Shown here: positions 48,523 to 58,676 of the stretch, one piece after another
Numbering within the stretch: the stretch's first letter is position 1
Layout: the number at the start of each line of letters is the position of its first letter
Assembly: GCA_000496475.1 (NCBI GenBank)
Contig: AYMW01000002.1
Location: 1 to 64,000, forward strand
Direction of reading: 5' to 3'
From: Betaproteobacteria bacterium MOLA814
GTDB taxonomy: Bacteria > Pseudomonadota > Gammaproteobacteria > Burkholderiales > Burkholderiaceae_C
Length of the DNA: 64,000 nucleotides
Translations under genes and position numbers: made by a program
The notes under the pieces: generated by a model
The model's database searches: none
Seen by the model: only the letters and a program-made list of their open reading frames with translations
What the model was told of the DNA's origin: nothing

Positions 48523-49044
48523 ATGACATATGTTGCGTATGTATTCAGAGCCTTTGCTGCCATGTTGTTAGCAAGCAGCCTGACTGCTTGCGGGGCATTG
48601 GGATACCTGTCAGACAAAGTCAGTTCTGCAACTGATGCCATGCTTGGTTTAAACGAACCAGCCGCGCCTGATTGGAGCGCCTTGCTGCTAGTGGCGGCCA
48701 AAGGTGCGCGTGACGACAGAGCTGCAACAGTGGATGTGGTTTGTGTAAGTGACAAAAACCTCTCTCAAACGTTGTCAAAGACGGCTGCTAAAGACTGGTT
48801 TGACAACACCGACAACTTGTTGGCTACTTACGCCGGAAAGATCAACGTGATTCGCCGCGAAATAGTGCCGCAGCAATCATTAGTGATATCCCGTGAGGCC
48901 TTAGCCGACTGTGTTGGCCTAACGGCGCACCTGTTTGTCGACTACACCTCTGATGGCTTGCATGCTGTCAATCTCGACATGTCGGCAAATGGGTACAAGG
49001 TTTTTCTAGACAAAAGCCAGTTTCACATCATCCTCACCGAATAA
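48523..49044 (+). CDS. tssJ: T6SS outer-membrane lipoprotein TssJ
   Basis: Lipoprotein that anchors the TssJLM complex to the outer membrane. A signal sequence ends in SLTAC, so the lipidated cysteine follows a 22-residue leader if translation begins at 48523. The mature domain is about 150 aa, with DWSALLLVAAKGARDDRAATVDVVCV and the final FHIILTE strand, which fit the TssJ sandwich. An ATG at 48472 would add 17 residues; neither start has a strong ribosome site. Confidence 0.88.
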   Translation: MTYVAYVFRAFAAMLLASSLTACGALGYLSDKVSSATDAMLGLNEPAAPDWSALLLVAAKGARDDRAATVDVVCVSDKNLSQTLSKTAAKDWFDNTDNLLATYAGKINVIRREIVPQQSLVISREALADCVGLTAHLFVDYTSDGLHAVNLDMSANGYKVFLDKSQFHIILTE

Positions 49045-49070
49045 CGTTCCAGTTGTTACAACCAATACCT

Positions 49071-50396
49071 ATGACTATCAAACCACCTATTGACCGCATT
49101 CAATGGCACGAAGGCATGCTCCTTGGGCCACAGCACTTTCAAATTGAAAGTGCCAGAGTTGACCAGCTTGTTGCATGGCAAGTTGGACTTACCCAACCAC
49201 ATGCATGGGGTGTGAGTGAGTTGGTTATTGATGAGCAGCTGTTAGCCAATGGTGTGTTGCGGATTTCCAAATTGGTGGCGGTTATGCCAGATGGTTTTGC
49301 CATAGAGCATAGCGCTGAAACATCACCAGAAGTCGATCTGACCTTAGATTTGCAAACACTTGGCGGGCTTGCTGAGACAGGCGAGGTAGCAGTCTTTGTT
49401 GTGCTGGGGCGTTCTAGAGCGTTGCGCAACCAGGCATTGCCAGCAAGGTTTATGGGCAAGCAACATGAACCGGTGGAAGACGAGGTGTCCCAAGCCATGC
49501 CTATTGACATCCCGCGCTCTCGACCACTGCTGTCGCTGCATTCAGGTGACTTGCCTTCGACAGCCTATGTGGCTATCAAATTGTTTATGGTTCGCAAAGA
49601 CAATGATCTCTACGTACTGGGCAACTACGAACCACCTTGGTTGTCCATGCCCGCTGGCAGCAAGCAAAGACACAGGGCGCATGACCTCGCTTCACAGTCG
49701 CGCAGCAAGGCTGTGTTCTTGGCCAAACAAATGGCAAGACCTTCTTCGGCTGCAGACGATCGTATCTTGCAATTGGAAATGCGAGCCCGTCTGTCTTCGT
49801 TGTTACACAGCTTGCCTGTACTAGAGAGTGTTTTGAAGTCCCCGTATCTGCCGCCATATCAACTCTACTTAGGTCTTTGTGCACACCTAGGTTCATTGAT
49901 CACGTTGCGCCCTGGTGCGGTTCCACCACTATTGCCCCCATGGAATCACGCCGAACCTGTCGCCAGCTTTGACCCACTGTTTGTTGCACTTGAAAGTTTG
50001 GTGTCTGAGGTCAGCCAAGAGTGGCGTGAAGAGACGTTTACTTTCAACGGTGAAACATTCGAGTTGCATATGCATGCCAACTGGTTAGGGGCGCACATCG
50101 TTGTGGGCGTGTCTGGTCAGACCGATTCTGAACTGCTCAGTTGGATGTCAGGTGCCGTTATCGGCTCTAAAAGTGTTTGGGACAGTTTGAGTGACCACCG
50201 TGTGTTGGGTGCATCGCGTACGCAAGTATTTGAAGTCCCTGAAATGGGACTGCGTGGCAACAGTGGCCAGCTTCTTTTTTCTATTCAAGTAGACAGTCAA
50301 ATCATCCTGAAAGAAGAGGCGTTGGTCATCGGCAATATCAACACCTCTCGTAAAGTTGCCAGACCTCAACAAGTCACGCTGTATGTCAAAGGTTGA
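49071..50396 (+). CDS. tssK: T6SS baseplate-membrane connector TssK
   Basis: Connects baseplate and membrane complex, 441 aa. The N-terminal IQWHEGMLLGPQHFQ is the TssK signature. YELYLGLCAHLGSL-like text (here YQLYLGLCAHLGSL) and the C-terminal GNSGQLLFSIQ also match. I start at ATG 49071; the frame extends a few codons further upstream via a weak alternative. It is 26 nt after tssJ and 28 nt before tssL. Confidence 0.95.
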   Translation: MTIKPPIDRIQWHEGMLLGPQHFQIESARVDQLVAWQVGLTQPHAWGVSELVIDEQLLANGVLRISKLVAVMPDGFAIEHSAETSPEVDLTLDLQTLGGLAETGEVAVFVVLGRSRALRNQALPARFMGKQHEPVEDEVSQAMPIDIPRSRPLLSLHSGDLPSTAYVAIKLFMVRKDNDLYVLGNYEPPWLSMPAGSKQRHRAHDLASQSRSKAVFLAKQMARPSSAADDRILQLEMRARLSSLLHSLPVLESVLKSPYLPPYQLYLGLCAHLGSLITLRPGAVPPLLPPWNHAEPVASFDPLFVALESLVSEVSQEWREETFTFNGETFELHMHANWLGAHIVVGVSGQTDSELLSWMSGAVIGSKSVWDSLSDHRVLGASRTQVFEVPEMGLRGNSGQLLFSIQVDSQIILKEEALVIGNINTSRKVARPQQVTLYVKG

Positions 50397-50424
50397 GCCC
50401 GTTGGTCTTAGGGAAAAGTAAATA

Positions 50425-51216
50425 ATGGCACATGTACATAAAGAACCGTTGGGCTTGACAGGCGCTAGAAGCGAAGCGCCAAAGATGGATTTGGCATCGA
50501 TTCAATTGCGCCAGTTTTATGTGGTGTTGCAACGGGTATCCGCTGCTGCAACAAGTCTGACGCCAGAGCAAAGCGAGGAGGGTGCTACAAAAATATCTGA
50601 TCGCCTTGCCGAGTTGATAGAACTGCAGTCTCTTGAGGCACGCAGAGAGGGTGGTCGTTTGTCGTTGGAGAAAGAAGAGCACGCAAGGTTTATCAAGGCC
50701 GCTCTTGCAGATGAGATTTTGCTGTCAATCGACTGGGAAGGAAAGAGCCATTGGAGACGGTTGTTGCTCGAGGAGCGGCTGTTTAAAACCAGTCAGGCTG
50801 GCGAAAAAGTCTTTCAACACATCGATAAAATTTTAGGCGCCCGAGACCCCCAACACAGAACCATCGCATTGTTGTACTTACATGCTTTGTCACTTGGTTT
50901 TCAAGGGCGTTTTAGGCGGGGCGATCAAACTGAAATCATTGCTGTCGTGCGTAAAGAACTGTTTCAGTTCGTGTACCAACGGCCACCTGAAAACTCCAGA
51001 CGCGAACGGTTGGTATCAGCCAGTGCTTACGCCAGCACGGTATCCCACCTCAACGGAGCCCTTGCCCCTAAGCTCAGTCGCAGTAAGCTGTTGTTAGCCA
51101 TGACCGTGTTGTTACTTATGCTGGTATCCCAAGGGCTTTGGGTTTATCAAACCTGGCCTTTGCAAGAGATGTTGAACAGCTCTGTGACAGCCAGCGGTCT
51201 AGTGACAATGAATTAA
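50425..51216 (+). CDS. tssL: T6SS inner-membrane protein TssL (DotU/IcmH family)
   Basis: Inner-membrane component of the TssJLM complex, 263 aa. The cytoplasmic hook domain includes KAALADEILLSIDWEGKSHWR and YLHALSLGFQGRFR. A single C-terminal transmembrane segment (about residues 218-242) is followed by a short periplasmic tail. No OmpA-like peptidoglycan-binding domain is fused, so anchoring must come from elsewhere. It lies 10 nt before tssM. Confidence 0.94.
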   Translation: MAHVHKEPLGLTGARSEAPKMDLASIQLRQFYVVLQRVSAAATSLTPEQSEEGATKISDRLAELIELQSLEARREGGRLSLEKEEHARFIKAALADEILLSIDWEGKSHWRRLLLEERLFKTSQAGEKVFQHIDKILGARDPQHRTIALLYLHALSLGFQGRFRRGDQTEIIAVVRKELFQFVYQRPPENSRRERLVSASAYASTVSHLNGALAPKLSRSKLLLAMTVLLLMLVSQGLWVYQTWPLQEMLNSSVTASGLVTMN

Positions 51217-51226
51217 GAAAAACAGT

Positions 51227-54200
51227 ATGTTTGAATTCCTTTCACTACACCTATGGACACTGGTATTTGGCCTGCTGACGTTGCTAACGCTTGGGCTGAT
51301 TGCTGTCATTATTTCCGCTGCTGTTAAGACCAACGACAAGCCATCAACCCAACAAAAAGATGTAGACCAAGGCAGGACTATTCGTTTGCGTTTTATGAAA
51401 CGTACATTTCGTCTTGCGGTCAATTTTATCGAGTCAAAATTAGCCTCACAATCACAAAAGTACGATTTTCACTGGAGCATTGTTTTTGATGAGGGCGCAT
51501 CAGACCATACATTGCCCTTTGCACAGGCTGGAATTCAACAGTCATTTGGATTTGATTTCGAAGGCTCAAAGTCTGACAAAGGTGTGCATTGGGATGTGTT
51601 TGACAAGGGCCTAACTGTTCAGTTTAAGTCTGCTTTTTTAGGCAAGCATTCTGAGACAGACATTGTTGACAACAAAACTTGGGGTGAGTTTTTAACCCTG
51701 TGTGAACACTACCGCTCGCAGCGACCCTTTGACTCAATCGTTATTGCAATTCCATTCGCTGAACTCCTGTCAAGTGGGTTGTCAAGCGATGCGCTCTTAG
51801 CCCAGCGGGCTAGAGCCCTACAACGGCGTATATGGGAAGTTCAGAGCCGTTTTGCGCTCACTTTCCCTGTGTACGTGTTGATCACAGAATGTGAATCCAT
51901 TCCCGGTTTCGGTCAATTTGCAGCGGCACTGTCACCCTCCATGCACAACAGCATGCTGGGGTGGTCTAACGCGCAAGAGCTCTCAGCTCCCTTTCATATT
52001 GACTGCGTTGATGTTGGTTTAGATGAAATTTTAGTAGACCTGCAAGAAGCCAGTGTTGAGTTAGCGGCCTTAGAGTCAGGATCAAGCTCAGGCAGTGGTT
52101 ATTTCATGTTGCCAAGGCACATGGAGCAAGCAAGGCCAGGTCTGCGACTTTTCTTTAAAGAGTTGTTCAAGCCAAGTAGTTATCACTCTGCCTTTCCTTT
52201 GAGGGGGTTTTACTTCACTGGAGACACCAGCCCAGAGTCGCAAATTCTATCTCTCAAGGCCGCACCGTTTGGCGGACAAGACACGACTGACAAGCTTTTA
52301 GGAGAGCCAGGAACCAGCAGTGCGTCTCTATCGGCGCTGGACAATGTGGCTTTCTCCGCTGTTAACGTAGAGCAAAATGCGCCAGCATTTTTGCGTGACG
52401 TGATGGAGCTCAAAGTCTTTGCTGAGACAGGCTTGGTGCGTCAAGCCTCTAACCAGCGCCTTCGACGCTCAAGAGGCAGTTGGTTGGTTAAGTGGGGGTG
52501 TATTGCCTTCGTCGCGCTTTGGGCTGTTGGTCTTGCCTTTACAGGCGTGCGTCTTTCCCTCATTAAAGATGAAAAAATCGCACTTGATCGTGAGTATCTA
52601 AGTAAATCCATCTTGGGTGCCAAACGCGTTGCAGACGACACATTGCCTAAGATGATCAATCAGTTGAAAGGCCAAATCAGCAATGATCTTGCTGTAACCA
52701 CCAACGAAAACAGCAAGCTTCAAAGGTTTCGGTCACCTTTTTTACCTGGCTCATGGTCTATGTTCAGTAACATTGACGAACGTCTAAGCAGCCATTTCGC
52801 CAGTACGTTTTCAAAGAGTTTGAAGGAAGACTTGCGCCGATTAACCTATGCCCGAATTTCAGAATTAACAGGCTCTCGCTTGGATAACATTTCAGGAAAA
52901 TTGACACCGGAAAAAACATGTATGTTGCCAAACGGCTGGGTGCGTAGTGGGCCTGATAACGGCGTTCCTACCGTAGATCCAGAGGATCAAGCGGCCTACT
53001 TTTCTTTGATGCGGTACCTTGCGGTGAGCAAAGATTTGGGTCAGGCCATCAGCGTCATCAACCGTTTTAAAAGCAGTGACCAAGCAGCACCTTCATCTGC
53101 CGAACTGCGTTTCGCCTTCACTATCTTATTGGGTCAAGCGCCCGCCACAGACACCAACGCAGCGCATGCTTATTTGAGCGAATTTAGAGATGGCAGACCG
53201 TTAATTGATGTCGATAATGTGTATGAAGCTTTTGGTTGTTCACTAAACCTTGGCATCGCTGAACTCGAAAAAAGTCAATACGAGCAGAACCCATTGCTGC
53301 GGATTCAACAAAAAATTTCAACTCTTTTATCAACGGTAGGGTCAAGCCCGATCGCGAATGGACAGTTGAAGCATTGGACCGATTTATCTGCGGCTCTTAA
53401 AGTTGAAGCCCAGCTTATAAGCGATGGTCGCGGCGCATGGATTAACTTGGTCAATGCGAGCGACGATCCGTCGATACGCTTGCTGCTTGACACAATCAAG
53501 TCCAATCCCATGCTCGGCTCTGCCGTGTCTGTGCGTGCAAACAACGAGCTTCAAACCGCTTTTCAAAACTTTAAAACCAACTGGCTGCAAGTGGTTGCGA
53601 CTGGTCGAGGTCAAAGTGATTTGATGTGGGTTGAAAAAACGCGCGAATGGACCGCATCTCAAGACCGACAAGCGCTGGCTGTCGCAACAGACAAGTTGTT
53701 GGGTGGGCCTTGGCGCAGTATGGACGCCGTGGCGGTTCTGCCTAAACCCTCGATCGACGAATTCATCAATTGGGAGGTCCAAAAGCTGGATCAAGCGCTG
53801 GCAATCACTGATGAGATGCAGAAAATTAAAGAGGGCCTCATTCAGAGCGTGCCATTGAGGTACAGGGCTGATTTCAATTTGTTTTTTAATCAACAAATTG
53901 TGTCTAGCACTGCCCAGTTGATTTCTCGCGCCGTGGTGTGGACGGACGTGCCCATGACCAACGATGCAGAGCGAGCGTCTGTCAATACAAAACTTGCCAA
54001 GTTATCCATGGTTTTGAAGCGCTTCGACTCCGGCGAGCTGTACCTTCAAATGCAGGACCTGGTCAGTTCAGAGGCAATATCCAGGCTGTACTTGATTGAC
54101 GATGCATTCAATGATGCAGAGCTGTTGGTACCTGTTGACGCCGCCCTAAGAACGTGGAAAGAAAAAAGATCGCCTATGGCGGCGGCTTATGGTGTGACAA

Positions 54201-55330
54201 ATACGGCATTGCTACAAAGTTATGTCGAGCAACAAGTCATGGCCATCACCGAGTTTGCCAAACAAGCCGAGGTGTTGCTGTCTCAGGTTTCTGGCTTAGA
54301 GCAGGCAGACCCGTTGGTTCAACGCTGGAAAGCTATCGTTCAAGACGTTGAGCGATACAAGTTAAAAAATCCGCGCAGCAGTTTGTATGCGCTTGAGAGT
54401 TTCATTTTGGTGAGTGATGATAAATTCAACTTGCAAACCTGTGCGCGGGACGGTCTTGCAAGCGCACGCAGCAGAGACAACAGCCACTTTCAACTCACAC
54501 TCACAGCGTTGTCGACATCGTTGGGCGCGCGTTGCCAAGCAATTGTGGTGGCCAATCAGGTAACAAACTGGACAGCTTTTGCTGATTATTTCAACACCAC
54601 GTTGAGCAACCACTTTCCTTTTGTTGACCCACAGCCACCTGTCAAGCGTGCTAGATCAGCAACGGCTGACGAAATTCGTACTGGTATTGAGCTGTTTGAT
54701 AAGGCCAAGTCTGCGATTGCGCCTGAACTCAGCAGCGCTCCGGCATTGGGCGCATTTATACAAAACTTTGAGGCATTGAAGCCCCTTCTAACGCCTTTGG
54801 TCGCAACCGTTGGCAAGAAGGCTATTGGCTATGACGTGGGTTTCGAGTTTAGAGTGGCACGCGCATATGAAAAGCAGGCAAACGCTGTGATTGCTTGGGA
54901 GTTGCAGGTTGGCAAAAATACATTGAGGTCGAGTGAGCCCAGCCGCAAGCTCTTTTGGGAACTTGGCAATTCAGTGATATTAAAGATGCGCTTGGCGCAG
55001 GACGCGCTGATCAAACCGTTTCCGTTGTCTGACAACACCGCTTACTCTGCAGATGGTCAGACTGTAACGTTTAGCTTTGACGGTCCTTGGTCGTTGCTGC
55101 AAATGGTGTCTGCGTTTGAAGACACCGTTGCTCAAAATGATGTCAAAGCAGGTGTCAATGTCCTCGCTGTATCGTTTCCTTGGCGCAGCACGGTGTTATC
55201 GGCTCAAGCGCTGTCTCTGAAAGGCGATGCCAAAGTACTTCTTGGGTTTGAATTGTCGCCACACAAATCCAGCACTTTGCTGATGTGGCCACAAAACATA
55301 CCCAGCCAAGCACCGCACATTAGCCAGTAG
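51227..55330 (+). CDS. tssM: T6SS inner-membrane protein TssM (IcmF family)
   Basis: Large envelope-spanning subunit, 1367 aa. One transmembrane segment is at residues ~9-32 and another at ~418-444, followed by a long periplasmic domain with TssM features to the C-terminus. The NTPase region of canonical TssM is present in outline, but the P-loop is lost: the place expected for GAGKTT reads GASDHT, and the DTAGR motif is missing. The N-terminus has one rather than two early membrane helices. Assignment rests on position after tssL, length, topology and C-terminal similarity. Confidence 0.9.
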   Translation: MFEFLSLHLWTLVFGLLTLLTLGLIAVIISAAVKTNDKPSTQQKDVDQGRTIRLRFMKRTFRLAVNFIESKLASQSQKYDFHWSIVFDEGASDHTLPFAQAGIQQSFGFDFEGSKSDKGVHWDVFDKGLTVQFKSAFLGKHSETDIVDNKTWGEFLTLCEHYRSQRPFDSIVIAIPFAELLSSGLSSDALLAQRARALQRRIWEVQSRFALTFPVYVLITECESIPGFGQFAAALSPSMHNSMLGWSNAQELSAPFHIDCVDVGLDEILVDLQEASVELAALESGSSSGSGYFMLPRHMEQARPGLRLFFKELFKPSSYHSAFPLRGFYFTGDTSPESQILSLKAAPFGGQDTTDKLLGEPGTSSASLSALDNVAFSAVNVEQNAPAFLRDVMELKVFAETGLVRQASNQRLRRSRGSWLVKWGCIAFVALWAVGLAFTGVRLSLIKDEKIALDREYLSKSILGAKRVADDTLPKMINQLKGQISNDLAVTTNENSKLQRFRSPFLPGSWSMFSNIDERLSSHFASTFSKSLKEDLRRLTYARISELTGSRLDNISGKLTPEKTCMLPNGWVRSGPDNGVPTVDPEDQAAYFSLMRYLAVSKDLGQAISVINRFKSSDQAAPSSAELRFAFTILLGQAPATDTNAAHAYLSEFRDGRPLIDVDNVYEAFGCSLNLGIAELEKSQYEQNPLLRIQQKISTLLSTVGSSPIANGQLKHWTDLSAALKVEAQLISDGRGAWINLVNASDDPSIRLLLDTIKSNPMLGSAVSVRANNELQTAFQNFKTNWLQVVATGRGQSDLMWVEKTREWTASQDRQALAVATDKLLGGPWRSMDAVAVLPKPSIDEFINWEVQKLDQALAITDEMQKIKEGLIQSVPLRYRADFNLFFNQQIVSSTAQLISRAVVWTDVPMTNDAERASVNTKLAKLSMVLKRFDSGELYLQMQDLVSSEAISRLYLIDDAFNDAELLVPVDAALRTWKEKRSPMAAAYGVTNTALLQSYVEQQVMAITEFAKQAEVLLSQVSGLEQADPLVQRWKAIVQDVERYKLKNPRSSLYALESFILVSDDKFNLQTCARDGLASARSRDNSHFQLTLTALSTSLGARCQAIVVANQVTNWTAFADYFNTTLSNHFPFVDPQPPVKRARSATADEIRTGIELFDKAKSAIAPELSSAPALGAFIQNFEALKPLLTPLVATVGKKAIGYDVGFEFRVARAYEKQANAVIAWELQVGKNTLRSSEPSRKLFWELGNSVILKMRLAQDALIKPFPLSDNTAYSADGQTVTFSFDGPWSLLQMVSAFEDTVAQNDVKAGVNVLAVSFPWRSTVLSAQALSLKGDAKVLLGFELSPHKSSTLLMWPQNIPSQAPHISQ

Positions 55331-55347
55331 ACAGGATTTAAAAAAAC

Positions 55348-56478
55348 ATGTCGTCAATGCAAGCATTAGAAACATCGGGCACAGGACTCGACCTTGAGAG
55401 TTGGCTGCGTCCAATATCTGAAAATAACCCAGCTGGCGCCAACTTGCGCTACGAGCCGCTGTACGCCGAAATCAGGTACGCACGGGAGGAGGACGATCCC
55501 AACTTGCCTATGGGCCAGTGGGAAAGGCCCTTGAAAAGTGCCGACTGGGTGGTTATTGAGCGCCGGTGTACCGAGGCGTTACAAGCCACAAGTAAAGACT
55601 TTCAACTTGTCGCTTGGCTTACTGAAGCTTGGTTGAGGACCAACGGCCTTGAAGGTTTGGGCCACGGTTTGATGCTGACCCATGCTTTTGTGAAACGGTA
55701 CTGGCAAGAGGGTTTCCCACTCATTGATGATGGGGACGCTGATGCGCGCATAGCCGTGTTTGAGTGGATGAACGACAACCTAACGGATGCGTTAAAACGC
55801 CACGTCCCATTGCTCAGACTGGTTGACCACAAGCCATCGACAATTACGCTGGCGCAGTGGGAGGAACTGGTACGTGTCGAACTCGACGCAGCTGACACCT
55901 CCACAGCCAATGACACAGGGTCTGACGCGCCTATATTGTTTACCCGTGCGAGCGTGCTTAAAAATGTTCGCCGTCATTCTCTTCAAGACGTTGCAACGAT
56001 GCTGTCAACAGTGCGTGAGTGCAAGCCAATTCTCCAAGAAATTGACAGCCTCATATATGCACTGCAAGGTAGCAACTCGCCAAGCTGGCAGAAACTATCA
56101 AAAGTTCTTGAGAACTTTGAATATGTTTTTATGTCCATTAGCCCTGATGCCTTGAGCGCAGAGCAAGCCCCCTCTGCGGGCATTGCCCCCGGACAGCCGT
56201 TATCAAATACGGCAACACTTGAGAACACTGGTATGGATCAAGCATTAGAAGACAGTCAAAACACCGCTGGCGACTGGTCCAGTCGGGAGCAGGCATACAA
56301 AACGCTCGAACAATTGGCCGAGTACCTGGCCACCATAGAGCCGCACAGTCCCACACCCTATTTGATTCGCCGCGCTGTGAAGTGGGGCCAATTACCTCTG
56401 GCCGAGTTGATACAAGAAGTGCTTAACGAAGAAGGTGACTTGAATGGCATGCTTGCCATGATGGGGCTTCAACGCTAA
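55348..56478 (+). CDS. tssA: T6SS protein TssA (ImpA N-terminal domain)
   Basis: Tail assembly/cap protein, 376 aa. The ImpA-N domain is visible in WLRPISENNPAGANLRYEPLYAEIRYAREEDDP-like text (residues 20-52), and in WLTEAWLRTNGLEGLGHGL. The C-terminal part includes TPYLIRRAVKWGQLPLAELIQEVL, as in TssA proteins that end with a short helical domain. It is the last core gene of the run, 17 nt after tssM; an AT-rich gap follows. Confidence 0.93.
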   Translation: MSSMQALETSGTGLDLESWLRPISENNPAGANLRYEPLYAEIRYAREEDDPNLPMGQWERPLKSADWVVIERRCTEALQATSKDFQLVAWLTEAWLRTNGLEGLGHGLMLTHAFVKRYWQEGFPLIDDGDADARIAVFEWMNDNLTDALKRHVPLLRLVDHKPSTITLAQWEELVRVELDAADTSTANDTGSDAPILFTRASVLKNVRRHSLQDVATMLSTVRECKPILQEIDSLIYALQGSNSPSWQKLSKVLENFEYVFMSISPDALSAEQAPSAGIAPGQPLSNTATLENTGMDQALEDSQNTAGDWSSREQAYKTLEQLAEYLATIEPHSPTPYLIRRAVKWGQLPLAELIQEVLNEEGDLNGMLAMMGLQR

Positions 56479-56611
56479 TAAAAATATTTTATTAACGATT
56501 AAACAAGTTATGTAGTATAAAAAACAAGGTTATTTTTAAAAATATAATTTTTGCCTTATATTAAAATTATCCCAGATAATTTTAATTAAATTTATTAATG
56601 GATCTATAAAT

Positions 56612-58387
56612 ATGCTTAACAGTAAACAGTCAAGTGCCGAAAGTCGCTTAGTTAAAATCAAAGACGGTCTCGTTTATGCCTCTATTGATGGCGCATATAA
56701 TATTATCTTGGCAGCCTTTGATAGCTTACCTGTATCGACTGCCACTGTTGTTATTGCATCTACTGAGTTCAGTGTCTCAACAGCGCAAAAAACTATTTTT
56801 AGCATAAAAGATGGTGAAAAGAAACGCCAAATTAGCCGAGCATATATTTTTCTTTTAAACTTAAGTCAGGCAATGCTTTATAACGATTTTAAGGTGTCGT
56901 CAGACCAAACAATATTTGAAGATCTGTGGAGGAAACAAGACCTCCATGATTTGACGAGTATGCTCAAGGGTGTTGTGGCCGCAAATTTTAGTGTAACCGT
57001 TACAACTTTAGACACTGAGCCAGCCCTGATTCCGGTCCCTCCCTCCCCACCGCGACCTATATTCTCTCCCGATTTACTGGCTGAGTTAAGGTTTAAAGGT
57101 AAAGAGTCTCGTATCATACATACTATAGAAGCGGCTAAAGAATTTGAAAGAGAGACACTTACTAATCAAACTGAAAATAGATTAATATCGTTAAAAGCAA
57201 GCTTATTGAAAGTCCTTCTAGACTCGAAAAACGCTTTTGCTCTTTGTCACGGTCAGTATTTACATGCACAAACTGCAGCATATAATGATTTTGCTGAGTT
57301 ATTTAATAAAAACCAAGCTGAATATAATTTCAAGATAACCCTAGCAAGCAAGGCAATAAAAGCCATGGCTGTAATTATTCCACCACCTCTTAATCTAGCC
57401 TTTGTTCCTTTGAGTAAGCTGGTAAAACAACTGCATGCTGATCCTTTGACAATTGGCTTTGAGCCAGCCCCGCAGCAGCCAAATCCGAATCCAACTATTA
57501 TAGATTCGGTTCAAGAAAAGCTATCAAGCACTAAAGCTACATGGTCGACCCTCACTCAAATAGGTGAAAATCCGAAAGAAATGCCATCACCTGCAGTTCT
57601 GTCCAAGGCTATGGATGATTTAGTAGTAGGTATGATGAATGATATTGAGAAAGTTTGGACCGAAGAGGTAGATCATCGTTTCGGACAAGGTACAGGTATC
57701 CATGATACCAGGCACAAAGCTGAGGATATTACTAAGAAGGCTATGGTCGGTTATAAATTTGGTGGAGTGACAAATTTTTCAGATGTAGACAGGCATAACA
57801 AAGTAGTGGAGATTGCGCGACGTCAAAAAACGATGGTGTTTATGAGTGAGATTGATAGTCATTACCTTGAAGTTAAAACATTACTTCAACGTTTTACTTA
57901 TGATGGTTCAGTTGAAGTTCAGAATTGGATTTTAGTATCCTTGGTTGCTGATTATGCTTGGTCTAAAACAAGCCAGATTTTTGAAAGTGATACCCGCACT
58001 ACTTTAAAAAAATTAAATAGTCTTGGTTCTGTCTCATTTGGTCCGGCATTTATAGAGGTTTTGGTAAAGGCTGAGATTGTAAAAAAGGTAAAAGGTAATA
58101 CTAGTGACTTTTATAATAAAAGCGGTACCGAACTTCCCTGGAATGGTAGTCCCAATCAACGAGTGGCAATTTTTTTATATTTAGCTTGGGCAAGAGAATC
58201 ATTGTCTCCTTTCAGAATGCTACTTAGTAAAGCTTATCGTACACAATTTGAAAAAGCATCTCTACATCGAATTAGTAGGATATGTGAAGGAATTGGCAAT
58301 AATAGAACAACCCATAATTTTAACCACAGCACATTGAATGCTTCTAAATTATTGTATTTGACCAGAAACTTAAATGAGAATATTTAA
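56612..58387 (+). CDS. Uncharacterised AT-rich 591-aa protein, downstream of tssA
   Basis: No family recognised. The gene is distinctly AT-rich in codons compared with both neighbours, suggesting separate origin. A proline-rich linker lies near residues 140-155 (VPPSPPRP). A helical, lysine-rich middle contains a moderately hydrophobic stretch at about 243-272 with PPPLNLAFVPL. The C-terminal 200 residues contain HRFGQGTGIHDTRHKAED and many aromatic and charged residues. No signal peptide or clear transmembrane helix is seen. Its position behind tssA makes a T6SS effector or accessory protein plausible, but nothing in it proves this. Confidence 0.75.
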   Translation: MLNSKQSSAESRLVKIKDGLVYASIDGAYNIILAAFDSLPVSTATVVIASTEFSVSTAQKTIFSIKDGEKKRQISRAYIFLLNLSQAMLYNDFKVSSDQTIFEDLWRKQDLHDLTSMLKGVVAANFSVTVTTLDTEPALIPVPPSPPRPIFSPDLLAELRFKGKESRIIHTIEAAKEFERETLTNQTENRLISLKASLLKVLLDSKNAFALCHGQYLHAQTAAYNDFAELFNKNQAEYNFKITLASKAIKAMAVIIPPPLNLAFVPLSKLVKQLHADPLTIGFEPAPQQPNPNPTIIDSVQEKLSSTKATWSTLTQIGENPKEMPSPAVLSKAMDDLVVGMMNDIEKVWTEEVDHRFGQGTGIHDTRHKAEDITKKAMVGYKFGGVTNFSDVDRHNKVVEIARRQKTMVFMSEIDSHYLEVKTLLQRFTYDGSVEVQNWILVSLVADYAWSKTSQIFESDTRTTLKKLNSLGSVSFGPAFIEVLVKAEIVKKVKGNTSDFYNKSGTELPWNGSPNQRVAIFLYLAWARESLSPFRMLLSKAYRTQFEKASLHRISRICEGIGNNRTTHNFNHSTLNASKLLYLTRNLNENI

Positions 58388-58676
58388 ATTGCTTCTAGAC
58401 TTATATTAAACAAATATTACATTCTTAGTTCTTTAATTATGTAAATCTGTATTTAATTATATTTTTATATAAATCATTATTATTTATTGGCCCTCAAAAA
58501 GCCCAAATTAGACGTGTTTAATTTTATTAAAAATAGTACCCACTTGCAAAAGTAGATTTTCTGTATGTCTACCTATCTAACCTATGTATTTTAAAGGCAG
58601 CTATTTTTTTTCAATTTATACGTAAGATAAATATCAATAGTAAACTTTTATAAAATTAATCCTGAGTCTTAATACT
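58388..58676. other. AT-rich intergenic gap
   Basis: About 290 nt of very AT-rich sequence between the 591-aa and 887-aa genes. I see no gene, no strong terminator and no defined promoter. Confidence 0.5.

Noticed and set aside
56479-56611. Terminator after tssA
   Set aside because: A short AATAAAA/TTTTATT palindrome follows the stop, but it has no GC stem, so I do not call it.
31384-58387. Prophage with contractile tail
   Set aside because: gp25-, gp27/gp5- and sheath-like genes are explained by T6SS; there are no capsid, terminase, integrase or lysis genes, while TssJ, TssK, TssL, TssM and ClpV are present.
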